Assembly (NCBI GenBank): GCA_049802235.1
Contig: JBARMB010000105.1
Span: 20,430-84,429, forward strand
From: VBDM01 sp049802235
GTDB taxonomy: Bacteria > Pseudomonadota > Gammaproteobacteria > Burkholderiales > SG8-39
Length of the DNA stretch: 64,000 bases
Direction: 5' to 3'
Shown: positions 18,613 through 27,472 of the stretch, piece after piece
Layout: the number at the start of each line of letters is the position of its first letter
Position numbering within the stretch: position 1 is the stretch's first letter
Made by a program: the position numbers and the translations under genes
Notes under the pieces: generated by a model
The model's database searches: none
Told to the model about the DNA's origin: nothing
What the model saw: only the letters and a program-made list of their open reading frames with translations

Positions 18613-18660
18613 AATGGCGGTGATATTGCAGGCGTTTGAAGCAACGTCAAGGAAGATATC

Positions 18661-20550
18661 TTGCTGATACGAGCGATATGCCGGCTTGCGAACAGGTTCG
18701 GCCTCTTGCCGCAAGCTGATTCACTGCGGCCGTTCTGGAACGTATATAGAAATATTCTGGCGCTGCTCGGCCTGTTCACGGTGGGCGTCCTGCTCATCGG
18801 CATGCTCTGGTCCTACGTACGGGCAGTGATGGCGTTTCCCGCCTTTGTACCCTGGAGTAACGTTGAAGAATGGACCTACAGCTACACATCCGCGCACAAT
18901 TATTTGACTTACGGGTTTCTGAATTCCGGGCTGCTCCAGGACACCAGCGGCAGCCCGTTTGCCGCCGATCATCCTTACCTATACACCCACATGCCGGCGG
19001 GGCCCGATCTGCTGATGGCCCTCATCCTCAAGTTCACTCATGACAATTACTTTTCTCTGCGGTTGATACTGGCGGGGTTTTTTGTCCTGGGCATCTGGTA
19101 TTACTACCGTTTTGCCAAGCTGATCCTCGACCGGTTCGACCTACCGGGCGCAGGCTTTGTTGTAGTGTTTGCAGGGCCCTACGCTTGGCATAACATAATA
19201 GAAAGGTCGGTTTATTCCCTCTACCCGCTGCTCGCGTTTGCGCCTTACATCGCGCTGGATCATTTTTACCGCAGCGGAAAGCGCCGCTATCTTTTTCTTC
19301 TCGCCGCGCTGGTTTTTCTCTCTTCCATCTACATCGAGTATTCGCTGCTGACTGCGGTCGCGGTCTGCTGGATCGGGCTCTATCTAACCAGGCTCGTGAA
19401 GATCGAGCGCAAGCACCTGTTCCTGGTGCTCGGCGTGATCGCCTTTGGCATCGGCCTGCACCTGCTGCAGAATTTTCTGTTTCTCGGCCCGGAAACATTT
19501 TTCAAGGACGTGATCTACAGCCTCGGCAACCGGACCGTTGGATTTCCGAGCCAGGAGCATCTGGAAGCGTTCTATCAGAGCGTGGGCATTTTGCATCATG
19601 GCTCCAAGCCGGTGCGTCCGCAGGTGTTCATCAATCAGGTCATCTCCAATCTTTACACTCCTCTGTGGCGGCCTTGTCTTGTCATTGCGGGTCTTTCGGT
19701 GTTCCTGTCCGCCACCATCCGCGCATATAGACCCGGGAGAATATTGCTCTCTCTTGGCCCGGACGCGGTCGAGCTGCTTCGCGCCATGTTCTTCCTGCCG
19801 CTCTGGGCGGCGGCGACCATTGTCGCACCGATCGTGCTGTTTCCGGCCTACAGCCAGGATGTGAGCCTTAACTGGTCGCGCGCCAATTACTATTACCTTG
19901 CGGTCGCCCAATATGCACTCGCGGCATTCGGCCTGAAGCAGATTTACATGGCCAGCCCGCTTTACCTGAAGATGCGGGGGAAAGTTGCGATGATTCCCCT
20001 CTGGGGATCCCGGTCAGCTCAAGGTACGCGCGAACCGCGAGTCGGGCAGTTGGCGAAATATGTAATCTGGGTCGGCATGGTTTGGTTAAGCCTGCAATTG
20101 ACGTGGCAGGTTGCAAGTTCCACGGGTCAGGACTATCGGATAGTGCTGAAGGCCAACCTCGGCAGCAATCCCAATCTTGAGCTCGAGGACCTGAAGCAAT
20201 TTTCCGGCGAGCTCTACGCCACCAACGTCAATACCCCGGTGGTGGGCTTTTTTGTCAACGCGCCGGGGTTTGGGGTTTGTGACGATGAGACGATCACGCC
20301 GGACGGTTCGGTGGACACGAGCAACTGCCAGATTGCGATGATGCGCCGGCGCGACGTTTATGCCCAGCAGGCGCCGAGATATTTCTTCCTGTTCGACCGG
20401 GAAAAATTCACCCCGGGCTTCGCCAAGACGGAAATGATCAGCGGCTCCGGTTACGCGCGGCTGGAACAACGGCTGACCGCGAATTTTGCCCAAGTCCACA
20501 AGAACGATCTTTTCCGCGTCTTCGACCTGCAGCGGCGGGCGAAGGACTGA
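18661..20550 (+). CDS. multi-spanning membrane protein, GT39/GT-C-like glycosyltransferase candidate
   Basis: 629 aa. One membrane segment (residues about 35-57) is followed by an extracytoplasmic loop with acidic residues (WSNVEEWTYSYTSAHNYL, residues 65-82) and DHPYLYTHMPAGPD (103-116). That layout resembles the first catalytic loop of GT39-type GT-C enzymes. About ten more hydrophobic stretches and a C-terminal soluble tail follow. The start is TTG 18661 with AAGGAAG 6 bases upstream. It is unrelated by eye to the three preceding paralogues apart from topology. It probably transfers a sugar from a lipid carrier. Confidence 0.65.
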   Translation: MLIRAICRLANRFGLLPQADSLRPFWNVYRNILALLGLFTVGVLLIGMLWSYVRAVMAFPAFVPWSNVEEWTYSYTSAHNYLTYGFLNSGLLQDTSGSPFAADHPYLYTHMPAGPDLLMALILKFTHDNYFSLRLILAGFFVLGIWYYYRFAKLILDRFDLPGAGFVVVFAGPYAWHNIIERSVYSLYPLLAFAPYIALDHFYRSGKRRYLFLLAALVFLSSIYIEYSLLTAVAVCWIGLYLTRLVKIERKHLFLVLGVIAFGIGLHLLQNFLFLGPETFFKDVIYSLGNRTVGFPSQEHLEAFYQSVGILHHGSKPVRPQVFINQVISNLYTPLWRPCLVIAGLSVFLSATIRAYRPGRILLSLGPDAVELLRAMFFLPLWAAATIVAPIVLFPAYSQDVSLNWSRANYYYLAVAQYALAAFGLKQIYMASPLYLKMRGKVAMIPLWGSRSAQGTREPRVGQLAKYVIWVGMVWLSLQLTWQVASSTGQDYRIVLKANLGSNPNLELEDLKQFSGELYATNVNTPVVGFFVNAPGFGVCDDETITPDGSVDTSNCQIAMMRRRDVYAQQAPRYFFLFDREKFTPGFAKTEMISGSGYARLEQRLTANFAQVHKNDLFRVFDLQRRAKD

Positions 20551-20571
20551 GGCATTGCCATCCGGTTTCCA

Positions 20572-21570
20572 ATGTCATTGCCTGATGCCATGCGCTCCGG
20601 TCCGATGCGCTTCGGCCTGAAGCTGGCGGTCTCGGTCGCGCTGCTGTGGCTGATTGTCCAGAAGCTCGATCTCGCCGATTTGGCCGCAAAGGTGAAAACG
20701 GTTTCGCCGGGCGGCGCGCTGCTGGTGGTGGCGGCGTTGCTGATGCAGAGCGTGGTAGCCAGCCTGAGATGGGAGTGGATCATCCGCGTGATGGGCCACC
20801 ATTTTCCGTTCGCGGCTGCGCTGAGGGCGTGGCTGATCGGCCAGTTTCTCGGCCAGGGGTTCCCCTCCACGATCGGGCACGACGCCTACCGGGTGATGAG
20901 CCTGCGCGGCAGCGGCATTCCCGCCACCGCCGCCTTCGAGATCATTGTCCTGGATCGCCTGACGGGCGTCGTCGCCCTGGTGCTGCTCGCGGCGGCGACC
21001 CTGCCCCTCCTCTTTCATCTTGCGTCGGACACCGCGCCGCTGTTCCCGCTCGTGCTGCTGATTGGCGGGGGAATGCTGGCGACCGTTCTGCTGCTCGGAC
21101 CCTTTTCGCTGCCGGGCCTGCTCGAGCGATATCCGCGCCTCACCATCGTGTCCCGCTTCCGCGCGAACCTGAGGCGCCTCGTCGCGACGCGGCACAGCGT
21201 GGCGTGGGTGCTGGTTCCGGCGCTGGCCGCGCATCTGCTCAGCGTGCTGGCCGCGTACGTCATCGCGCGCGACGCCGGGACGCGCTTCGGCTTCGTGCAA
21301 TGCCTCGCCATCATTCCTCCCGCGATCCTGGTGAGCCTGATCCCGCTGTCCATCGCCGGCTGGGGCATCCGCGAGGGCTCGGTCGTCGCCGCCGCGCTGC
21401 TGCTGGGAATCCCGGCGGCCGACGCCCTGCTGGTCTCTATCGTGCTGGGCCTGGGCTTTCTGGCGGTCGGCATGATCGGCGGGCTCGTGTGGCTGATCGG
21501 CGGAGGCGTCCGCCCCGCGCCCGCCGGGGGCGACGCCGCCCGGCCTCGCGAGGCGTCGCAGGACGGATAG
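20572..21570 (+). CDS. flippase-like integral membrane protein (LPG synthase TM / UPF0104 family)
   Basis: 332 aa, almost wholly hydrophobic, with about eight membrane segments. The segments LRWEWIIRVMG, GQGFPSTIGHDAYRVMSL and LDRLTGVVAL are typical of the lysylphosphatidylglycerol synthase transmembrane family (PF03706), many members of which sit in glycan loci and are thought to move or transfer lipid-linked intermediates. A short polar tail ends the protein. ATG 20572 is used; ATGs at 20590 and 20605 are in-frame alternatives and no strong RBS decides. Confidence 0.78.
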   Translation: MSLPDAMRSGPMRFGLKLAVSVALLWLIVQKLDLADLAAKVKTVSPGGALLVVAALLMQSVVASLRWEWIIRVMGHHFPFAAALRAWLIGQFLGQGFPSTIGHDAYRVMSLRGSGIPATAAFEIIVLDRLTGVVALVLLAAATLPLLFHLASDTAPLFPLVLLIGGGMLATVLLLGPFSLPGLLERYPRLTIVSRFRANLRRLVATRHSVAWVLVPALAAHLLSVLAAYVIARDAGTRFGFVQCLAIIPPAILVSLIPLSIAGWGIREGSVVAAALLLGIPAADALLVSIVLGLGFLAVGMIGGLVWLIGGGVRPAPAGGDAARPREASQDG

Positions 21571-21600
21571 GACGCGGGGCTTTTCAACCGGAGCCGATTC

Positions 21601-22293
21601 ATGTCGCAGTACGACGCCGACGATTGCCTTCAACGTTACTTCGCGCTCGCGCGGGCGCGGCCGGGCCTGTTCGCGAACCCGCCGGGCGACATCTACGAGA
21701 TCCTGCTCGATCCTTCCCGCATCCGGCACGCCCGGGCGGAGGCGATGCGTTCGCGCGAAGCCGAAAGATTGCCCGTTGCCGATCTGCGCGTCGGCGTGCT
21801 CGCCGAAGATCCCTACGTGACCGTGCTGCGAGAGGCAGTGCGGTTTCCGGAAGGAAGCTACGGTCTGTACAACAGGCTGATCCTCGCGCGCGGCGTCGTC
21901 GTGCTGCCGGTGCTGGACGGAAAGCTGGTGCTGATCAGGCGTTTTCGCCACGGCACCCGCTCCTGGCACCTGGAAGCGCCGCGCGGCACGGTCAGCAGCG
22001 ACGAGCGCATCGAGGAAGACGCGCGCCGCGAGCTGATGGAAGAGATCGGCGCGCAGACGCTCGAGTTGCTCGACCTCGGCGAATTTCACCCGAGCGCCGG
22101 CGTGATCGCCGAGTGCATGAAGCTGTTTCTCGCCCGCATCGACGGCGTCGGCGCGTTGGAGAAGCACGAGGCGATCAGCGGCGTCGAGATCCTCGATCGG
22201 GCCGAAGCGGAGGCCCTGATCGCGAGGGGCGATGTCACCGACGGCCCGACGCTGGCGGCGTATCTGCGGGCAAAGTTGCGTGGCTACGTGTGA
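21601..22293 (+). CDS. NUDIX hydrolase
   Basis: 230 aa. The full NUDIX box (G-x5-E-x7-RE-x2-EE-x-G) lies at residues 129-150 and contains REL MEEIG. It is followed by FHPSAGVIAECM, the arrangement seen in ADP-ribose pyrophosphatase-like members. About 85 residues precede the NUDIX fold. An RBS (CCGGAG) precedes ATG 21601, and the stop overlaps the next gene's GTG. Hydrolysis of a nucleoside diphosphate-linked compound, such as a nucleotide sugar, is the family activity; the substrate here is unknown. Confidence 0.87.
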   Translation: MSQYDADDCLQRYFALARARPGLFANPPGDIYEILLDPSRIRHARAEAMRSREAERLPVADLRVGVLAEDPYVTVLREAVRFPEGSYGLYNRLILARGVVVLPVLDGKLVLIRRFRHGTRSWHLEAPRGTVSSDERIEEDARRELMEEIGAQTLELLDLGEFHPSAGVIAECMKLFLARIDGVGALEKHEAISGVEILDRAEAEALIARGDVTDGPTLAAYLRAKLRGYV

Positions 22294-23984
22294 GCGATAA
22301 GGCTGCGCCGCGCAGTGTATCGCCTGCCTGGTTCTGGGCGCTGGGCGCGCTGGCGATCGCGCTGAAATTTGCCTTGACCGCGGATCTCGCTCTGTTCGCG
22401 CAGTACGGCCCCCACGACGACGGGTTGTACGTTTCCCGCGCGTACCACCTGCTGATGGGCGGCGGTCTCGGGCCTTACGACGCGCGGCTGCTGGTGAAAT
22501 TGCCGGGCATGTCCTTCTGGCTCGCCGCGACGGGGTCGCTGCGGATTCCGTACCTGTTGTCGCTGAACCTCGCCTACATCGCCGCCGGCTGCTACGCGAT
22601 CGCGGCGCTCTACCGCTGCGGCTTCGGCCGCGGCGCCTTGCTGCTGCTCTTCGTCTGGTATCTGTTCAATCCGGTGACGCTCACCGGCGAGTGGCTGCGG
22701 GTGCTGCGCGATCCGCTGGCGGTTTGCGTCGCGGTCGCCCTGTTCGGCGCGATCGCGTTCATCTTCACGGCGGCGCGGAAGTCGCGCGTCCCGGTGATTC
22801 ACATCCTGGTATTTTCCGCGCTGTTCGCTTTCTCGCTGCTGATGCGCGAGGAAGACGTTTTGCTCTACGGCGCCTGGGCGCTGCTGTGCGCGGCGCTCGT
22901 GTGGGCGCTGCACGCCGGCGGGACGCTGCGCAGCGCGGCGGCGCGCGCGACCCTTGCGCTCGTGGTTGCCGTGCCGCTGGGCGCGGCCTACGCGGGCAAC
23001 CAGGCGGTCCGGGCATTCATCGCGGCGCATTACGGCGAGCGCATGGTCCACGATTTTTCCAAAGGCGAGTTTCCGCGCCTCATCGCCGCGATGCGAAGCG
23101 TGGAATCCGCGCGGGACAATCGCCTGGTGATGGTGACGCAGGAGGCCCTGACAAAGATGCGCAGGGAGATCCCGGCGCTTGCGCCGCTTATCGACCGGCT
23201 CCCGCCGCCGGGTCCGGGGACGTATTCCTGCGAGATCTACCATGTCTGCTCCGAAGTGGTGAACGGCTGGATGCTGTTCTGGATCAAGGACGCGGCGTTC
23301 AATGCGGGGCTGACGCCCGATCTGCCCAGCGCGCAGGCGTACTTCCGCAAGGTGCGCGAGGAGATCGAGGAGGCGTGCAGGAGCGGCAGATTGACGTGCC
23401 GGAGCAAGGGCAGCGGCCTCGTGCCGCGGTTCGAGTTGCGCTGGGTGCGCGCCTACACCTACGAGTGGTTCAGCCTGCTGCGCATGATCGTGGCGCCGAC
23501 CTTCCACGTCGCCGGAAAAATGCCCGCATTCTACGACGTGGACGCGGAATTCATGCGCATGTTCCAGGCCGTCACCCTGACTCGCCGCGCCGACATCAAG
23601 CCGCCGGACGGAGGCGCGAAGCCGGCCGATACCGCCTTGGCCGGATCCTCGCTCGGCGTTTGGCGCCTGGCGATCGCCGATTTCTATCGGCACGTCGGCT
23701 GGCTGCTTCTGCCCGCGGCGATGGTCGCGTTTGCGGTGCGGCTCGCGCACTGTCGCCGCGTGCCGCTCGATGCGTTTTCCTGGGCGGCCGTTGTGATCCT
23801 GGGCTATCTCGTCCTGCGCCTGGGTCCGATGTCGTACGTGCTTGCGTACATGGGCCAGGCCGAGCAGCGCGTGATGTTCTCCACTTACGTCCTGCTGATG
23901 CTGCTCGCTCCCCTGCTGATCGTGGACTGCGTGCGCGCCGTGCGCGGGCACGCCGCGGAAGCTGAAGACCGGGGGATGGCATGA
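22290..23984 (+). CDS. membrane protein with a GT-C-type acidic first loop
   Basis: 564 aa. After one hydrophobic segment comes FAQYGPHDDGLY with Asp43-Asp44, resembling the catalytic aspartate loop of GT-C glycosyltransferases. Further membrane segments reach about residue 245. A soluble region of some 200 residues then carries four cysteines (SCEIYHVCSEV, ACRSGRLTCRS), which could form disulphides outside the cytoplasm, and two or three C-terminal membrane segments close the protein. The start is GTG 22290, overlapping the NUDIX stop as GTGA. The same frame stays open far upstream, but that part is the antisense-like shadow of other genes. Confidence 0.66.
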   Translation: MSDKAAPRSVSPAWFWALGALAIALKFALTADLALFAQYGPHDDGLYVSRAYHLLMGGGLGPYDARLLVKLPGMSFWLAATGSLRIPYLLSLNLAYIAAGCYAIAALYRCGFGRGALLLLFVWYLFNPVTLTGEWLRVLRDPLAVCVAVALFGAIAFIFTAARKSRVPVIHILVFSALFAFSLLMREEDVLLYGAWALLCAALVWALHAGGTLRSAAARATLALVVAVPLGAAYAGNQAVRAFIAAHYGERMVHDFSKGEFPRLIAAMRSVESARDNRLVMVTQEALTKMRREIPALAPLIDRLPPPGPGTYSCEIYHVCSEVVNGWMLFWIKDAAFNAGLTPDLPSAQAYFRKVREEIEEACRSGRLTCRSKGSGLVPRFELRWVRAYTYEWFSLLRMIVAPTFHVAGKMPAFYDVDAEFMRMFQAVTLTRRADIKPPDGGAKPADTALAGSSLGVWRLAIADFYRHVGWLLLPAAMVAFAVRLAHCRRVPLDAFSWAAVVILGYLVLRLGPMSYVLAYMGQAEQRVMFSTYVLLMLLAPLLIVDCVRAVRGHAAEAEDRGMA

Positions 23985-24784
23985 CGCTCCGGATAAATGA
24001 CGTTTCGATTACATCGGTGGTTGCCATGAAAGCGCTTCTCGCGATTCTTTTCTTCACCGCGCTGATTCCGGGAATCGCCCGCGGAGCGGATGCGCCCGCC
24101 GGGGTGCTGGAGTTCGATATTCCCGTGTCGCCCGGCGCCGCCCGCTATACCGACTTGCTGGCGTATCCGCCGTTCCTCGCGGTGGCGCTGGACAACAACG
24201 GCATCAGGCCGAGCAATTCCGGCCGGGTCGTCATCGTCGACCGCCAGACGCTGCAGTTCCGGAACGCCCGGGTCAAGTTCCTGGGCCGGCAGGGCGCGGT
24301 GTTCCAATACGAAGGCAAGATCGAATGGGACATCGGAGTGACGCAAGCGCGCTTCACGCTGCCGGTCGAGGCGGACCTGTCGGCGCTCGCGAGCGGCAAA
24401 GTGACGGTGCGCGTGCGCCTGCCGATGGCGAAGCTGTTCCCGCAGACGCTCACCGACCGCATCCGGCTCAAGGTCCAGAGCCTCGCCGGCCCCGAGGTGC
24501 AGAAGCGCATGCTCGATTATCTCGACGCAGTCGCGAAAAAGGCGCCGCCCGGGCGCGGCGTGGACGGCCTGTTCGAGCCGATACTGGCGGACGCCTACAA
24601 CCTGTCGCTCGGGCGCAGCGATGCGGCGGGTCGCGAGCCGGGCGACGCGGAGCCGCTTTCGGACCAGTTGCTGTTCTTTGCCACGCTGGCGATCTGGCTG
24701 GTGATCGTCCCGCTCGCGCTGCTCGGGCGCAAGCTGTGGCGCAAGTATCGGCGGCGCAGCGGGGCAGGCGCGACGCCGGCCTGA
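23981..24784 (+). CDS. secreted protein with C-terminal membrane anchor, unknown function
   Basis: 267 aa. ATG 23981 overlaps the previous stop (ATGA) and has GGGGGAT 6 bases upstream. An internal ATG at 24026 would give a cleaner signal peptide (MKALLAILFFTALIPGIARG, cut before ADA). A beta-rich region follows (FDIPVSPGAARYTDLLAYP), then a C-terminal membrane helix near residues 230-250 ending in a basic tail (RRKYRRR-like). I do not recognise the family. As the last gene on this strand it may be an accessory to the membrane proteins before it. Confidence 0.6.
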   Translation: MTLRINDVSITSVVAMKALLAILFFTALIPGIARGADAPAGVLEFDIPVSPGAARYTDLLAYPPFLAVALDNNGIRPSNSGRVVIVDRQTLQFRNARVKFLGRQGAVFQYEGKIEWDIGVTQARFTLPVEADLSALASGKVTVRVRLPMAKLFPQTLTDRIRLKVQSLAGPEVQKRMLDYLDAVAKKAPPGRGVDGLFEPILADAYNLSLGRSDAAGREPGDAEPLSDQLLFFATLAIWLVIVPLALLGRKLWRKYRRRSGAGATPA

Positions 24785-24883
24785 TTGCGCTGCGGGCGCC
24801 GGCGGCGCGCGAATGATGCCGCAGTCGGGCGCTTACCCGGGCGAAGACAACTTCGGGCGTTTCGCCGACGACTATAAGGGCGT

Positions 24884-25759
24884 CTAGATCGCGGCGCCGC
24901 TTTTCTCCAGCTCCGCGAGGACCTGCGCAAGGCCGTCTTCCCACGCCGGCAGCCGCACGCCGAAGGTGTCGAACAGGCGCGTGTTGTCGAGAAGGGAATT
25001 GGACGGCCGTCCTGCGGCGGTGGGATAGTCCTTGGTTCCGATCGGAACGATCTTCGTCGGCAAGCCGGCCGCCGCGACGATCGCCCGGGCGAATCCGCAC
25101 CACGTGGTTTGTCCCGCGGCGCTCATGTGATAGACGCCCGAGGCGGGCGATTTGCCGGCTGCGACGGTGCGCAGGCACGCGGCCGTCGCCTCGGCGATCA
25201 TGCGCGCGCTGGTCGGCGCGCCGGTCTGGTCGTCCACCACGCGAAGCTCGGGCTTTTCCCTGGCCAGACGCAGGATCGTCAGCAGGAAATTTTTTCCGGC
25301 GGGCGCATAGACCCAGCTGGTGCGAAAGATCAGGTGGCGGCAGTCCGACGATTGGATCGCGCGCTCGCCTTCGAGCTTGCTCATACCGTAGACGTTGGGC
25401 GGATCGGGCTTGTCTTCCTCGGTGTACGCGCCTTTCTTGGTCCCGTCGAACACGTAATCGGTCGAGTAGTGCACCAGCAGCGCGCCGTGCCGCGTCGCTT
25501 CCTCGGCGAGAATGCCCGGCGCCCGGGCATTGACCGCGATCGCAAGCTCGGGCTCCGACTCGGCCTTGTCCACCGCGGTGTAGGCGGCGGCGTTGACGAT
25601 GACCTCGGGCTTCGCGGCGCGTATGGCCGAGACGATCTGCTCGGGCTTGCCGAGATCGAGCGCGGCACGGTCGCAGGCCGTCAGCTCGCCCAGCGGGGCG
25701 AGCGCGCGCTCGAGTTCCCGGCCGACCTGGCCGTTTTTTCCGATGAGCAGGATTTTCAC
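24884..25759 (-). CDS. rfbD: dTDP-4-dehydrorhamnose reductase
   Basis: 291 aa. Last enzyme of dTDP-L-rhamnose synthesis, reducing dTDP-4-dehydro-L-rhamnose with NAD(P)H. The N-terminal cofactor motif is GKNGQVGRE; STDYVFDG and YGMSKLEGE give the catalytic Ser/Thr and Tyr-x-x-x-Lys; the C-terminal SLLDNTRLFDTFG is characteristic. The start is GTG 25759, overlapping the rfbC stop as GTGA. A longer open frame upstream lies entirely inside rfbC. It is the terminal gene of the rhamnose set on this strand, converging on the + strand locus. Confidence 0.95.
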   Translation of the reverse strand: MKILLIGKNGQVGRELERALAPLGELTACDRAALDLGKPEQIVSAIRAAKPEVIVNAAAYTAVDKAESEPELAIAVNARAPGILAEEATRHGALLVHYSTDYVFDGTKKGAYTEEDKPDPPNVYGMSKLEGERAIQSSDCRHLIFRTSWVYAPAGKNFLLTILRLAREKPELRVVDDQTGAPTSARMIAEATAACLRTVAAGKSPASGVYHMSAAGQTTWCGFARAIVAAAGLPTKIVPIGTKDYPTAAGRPSNSLLDNTRLFDTFGVRLPAWEDGLAQVLAELEKSGAAI

Positions 25760-26298
25760 GAAAAGACTTCGGCGCGCCTGAACGGCGTGCCCGCGGCGTC
25801 CTTGGCCGAAAGCACCGGCGGCCCGGCGAGCGGCCAGGCGATGCCGATGTCCGGATCGTTCCAGAGGATGCTGCGCTCGAATTCCGGCGCCCAATAGTCG
25901 GTGGTCTTGTAGAGGAACTCGGCGCTCTCGGACAGGACGGCAAAGCCATGCGCGAACCCTGGCGCGATCCACAGCATGGCCTTGTTTTCGGCGGAGAGCT
26001 TCGCGCCGAACCATTTTCCGAAATTCGGCGAGCTGCGGCGGATGTCGACCGCGACGTCGAACACCTCGCCGGAGATGACGCGCACGAGCTTTCCCTGCGG
26101 TTGCCTGATTTGATAATGCAGCCCGCGCACCACGTTTTTCGCCGAGCGCGAGTGGTTGTCCTGCACGAAGCGCGCGCGGATGCCGGCGGCTTCGAAGGCG
26201 CGCTCGTTCCAGCTCTCGAAAAAGAAGCCGCGCGCGTCGCCGAACACCTCCGGCTCGATCAGCAGCACTTCCGGCAGGCGGGTCGGGGTGATTTTCAT
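25756..26298 (-). CDS. rfbC: dTDP-4-dehydrorhamnose 3,5-epimerase
   Basis: 180 aa, normal length. The cupin-type epimerase core shows FFFESWNERAF, DNHSRSAKNVVRGLHYQ with the catalytic His, GKLVRVISGEVFDVAVDIR and WIAPGFAHGF. It converts dTDP-4-keto-6-deoxyglucose to the L-lyxo isomer. It is translationally coupled to rfbD downstream. Upstream it is separated from rfbA by a toxin-antitoxin-like module, so it may depend on a local promoter. Confidence 0.96.
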   Translation of the reverse strand: MKITPTRLPEVLLIEPEVFGDARGFFFESWNERAFEAAGIRARFVQDNHSRSAKNVVRGLHYQIRQPQGKLVRVISGEVFDVAVDIRRSSPNFGKWFGAKLSAENKAMLWIAPGFAHGFAVLSESAEFLYKTTDYWAPEFERSILWNDPDIGIAWPLAGPPVLSAKDAAGTPFRRAEVFS

Positions 26299-26326
26299 CG
26301 GGGGAGATTTTATGCTTGTTTCCGCG

Positions 26327-27037
26327 CTAGGCCGCCGCCCAGCGCTTGGCGGCGATTTTTCTCAGGCCCGCGATCAGTGTGCGGGCATGGGTGAGGTGAA
26401 GGCCTTCGACGCACTTCTTGAAGTAGTTCTTGTTATCGAGCAGCTTTTTCGCGGCGGACCGGGCCGCGGCGCCGACGGAGTCTCCGTAGGCCGCATGCGC
26501 GAGGGCGAATCCCGCCAGGAAAGGGGCCGTCCCCCAGCCCTCGACCATGAACGCGAGATCGATGACGTCGCGGCTCAGAACCGATTCGTCGTTCCAGCGA
26601 TCATCATTGGCCAGGAATTTTTCGGCGCAACAGGAGTTCTCGTCCAGGCATGGCACGCCAAGGCTGCCTTCCATGCTTCCGGTAACGTCGATGCGGCCTT
26701 CGTGCACGATCTCGAATTTGATCTTTTCCTCGCCGATGTGGATGAAGGTGCGTATTCCGTAGCGGTCAGCCGCGATTTCCCGGGCGAGGCGTATTTTTCC
26801 CGAAGCAATTTTTCCAAGAGAATTGTTGTCGATGGTGGCCCGGAGGTCGCGGTATCCGTCCCGGCTCGAACACAGGAAGTCGATGTCGGCCGACTCGCGA
26901 TATTCGTCCAGGGCGAGAACGATCCGTGTTCCGCCGCCGAAATAGCATTGGGCGTGATGGAGGAAAGGTGCGTTGAGTGCGCCGAGAATTTGCGTTACCG
27001 CAGCGTGTCGCGGGCGAGCGAAAGTCCGCTTAGACAT
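26327..27037 (-). CDS. AbiEii/AbiGii-type nucleotidyltransferase (toxin-like)
   Basis: 236 aa. The nucleotidyltransferase signature is FGGGTRIVLALDEYRESADIDF, that is, GG..T followed after a short gap by S-x-D-x-D. The metal-binding acidic pair is in the ADIDF segment, with a third acidic position plausible in KIKFEIVHE. This is the pattern of AbiEii-type toxins and MenT-like nucleotidyltransferases. It overlaps the upstream small gene by 8 bases, as in type II or IV modules where the antitoxin comes first. The module interrupts the rhamnose genes. Toxicity and target are inference. Confidence 0.75.
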   Translation of the reverse strand: MSKRTFARPRHAAVTQILGALNAPFLHHAQCYFGGGTRIVLALDEYRESADIDFLCSSRDGYRDLRATIDNNSLGKIASGKIRLAREIAADRYGIRTFIHIGEEKIKFEIVHEGRIDVTGSMEGSLGVPCLDENSCCAEKFLANDDRWNDESVLSRDVIDLAFMVEGWGTAPFLAGFALAHAAYGDSVGAAARSAAKKLLDNKNYFKKCVEGLHLTHARTLIAGLRKIAAKRWAAA

Positions 27038-27455
27038 TCAGGACGCCGTTGCCGTATTTCCGGGTCAGCTTCTCGATGAGCTTGCGTTCGTTCTCGCCGA
27101 GGTTCTTCGTGTCCACGAAGCGCCAATTGCGCTCGTAGAGCGCAAACGCATCGCGCGCGGTGAGAAACGGTTCGGTTCGGTTCCAGCACAGCAGCCGAAG
27201 ATTTGGATAGCGGCGAACTTCGACGATCGCCTCATCCAGCAGGGCGCCCAGCTCGGCCTCGAATCCGGGAATGGCCATGGCCTGCCGCATCCGTTTCGCC
27301 GTCGGCGCGCGGAGCTTGAACTGGCTCAGGACCAGGCCGGCAGTGCGATCGCGATCGCGTTGCGCGCGCTTGGCCAGGCGCAGTTGTTCCGAGCGTGGCA
27401 GCGGATTGACCCTGGGGCGTCCCGGCTGCCTGGTTCTGGGAGCGGCGGATTTCAT
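27030..27455 (-). CDS. putative antitoxin/regulator partner of the AbiEii-type protein
   Basis: 141 aa. The basic N-terminus (TRQPGRPRVNPLPRSEQLRLAKRAQRDRDR) looks suited to DNA or nucleic-acid binding, but I see no clear helix-turn-helix. The rest is mixed alpha/beta with WNRTEPFLTARDAFALYERNW. It precedes and overlaps the nucleotidyltransferase gene by 8 bases. A perfect 9-bp inverted repeat lies 18 bases upstream and a 12-bp palindrome covers its start codon, consistent with autoregulation. The family is not one I can name. Confidence 0.6.
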   Translation of the reverse strand: MKSAAPRTRQPGRPRVNPLPRSEQLRLAKRAQRDRDRTAGLVLSQFKLRAPTAKRMRQAMAIPGFEAELGALLDEAIVEVRRYPNLRLLCWNRTEPFLTARDAFALYERNWRFVDTKNLGENERKLIEKLTRKYGNGVLNV

Positions 27456-27472
27456 GCCGGCATGCTAGTTTT

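Noticed and set aside
20646..22289. A very long open frame upstream of and continuous with the membrane protein at 22290
   Set aside because: It overlaps the flippase-like and NUDIX genes in another frame. Its product is Arg/Gly/Ala/Pro-rich with no domain, typical of shadow frames in GC-rich DNA. The real gene starts at GTG 22290.
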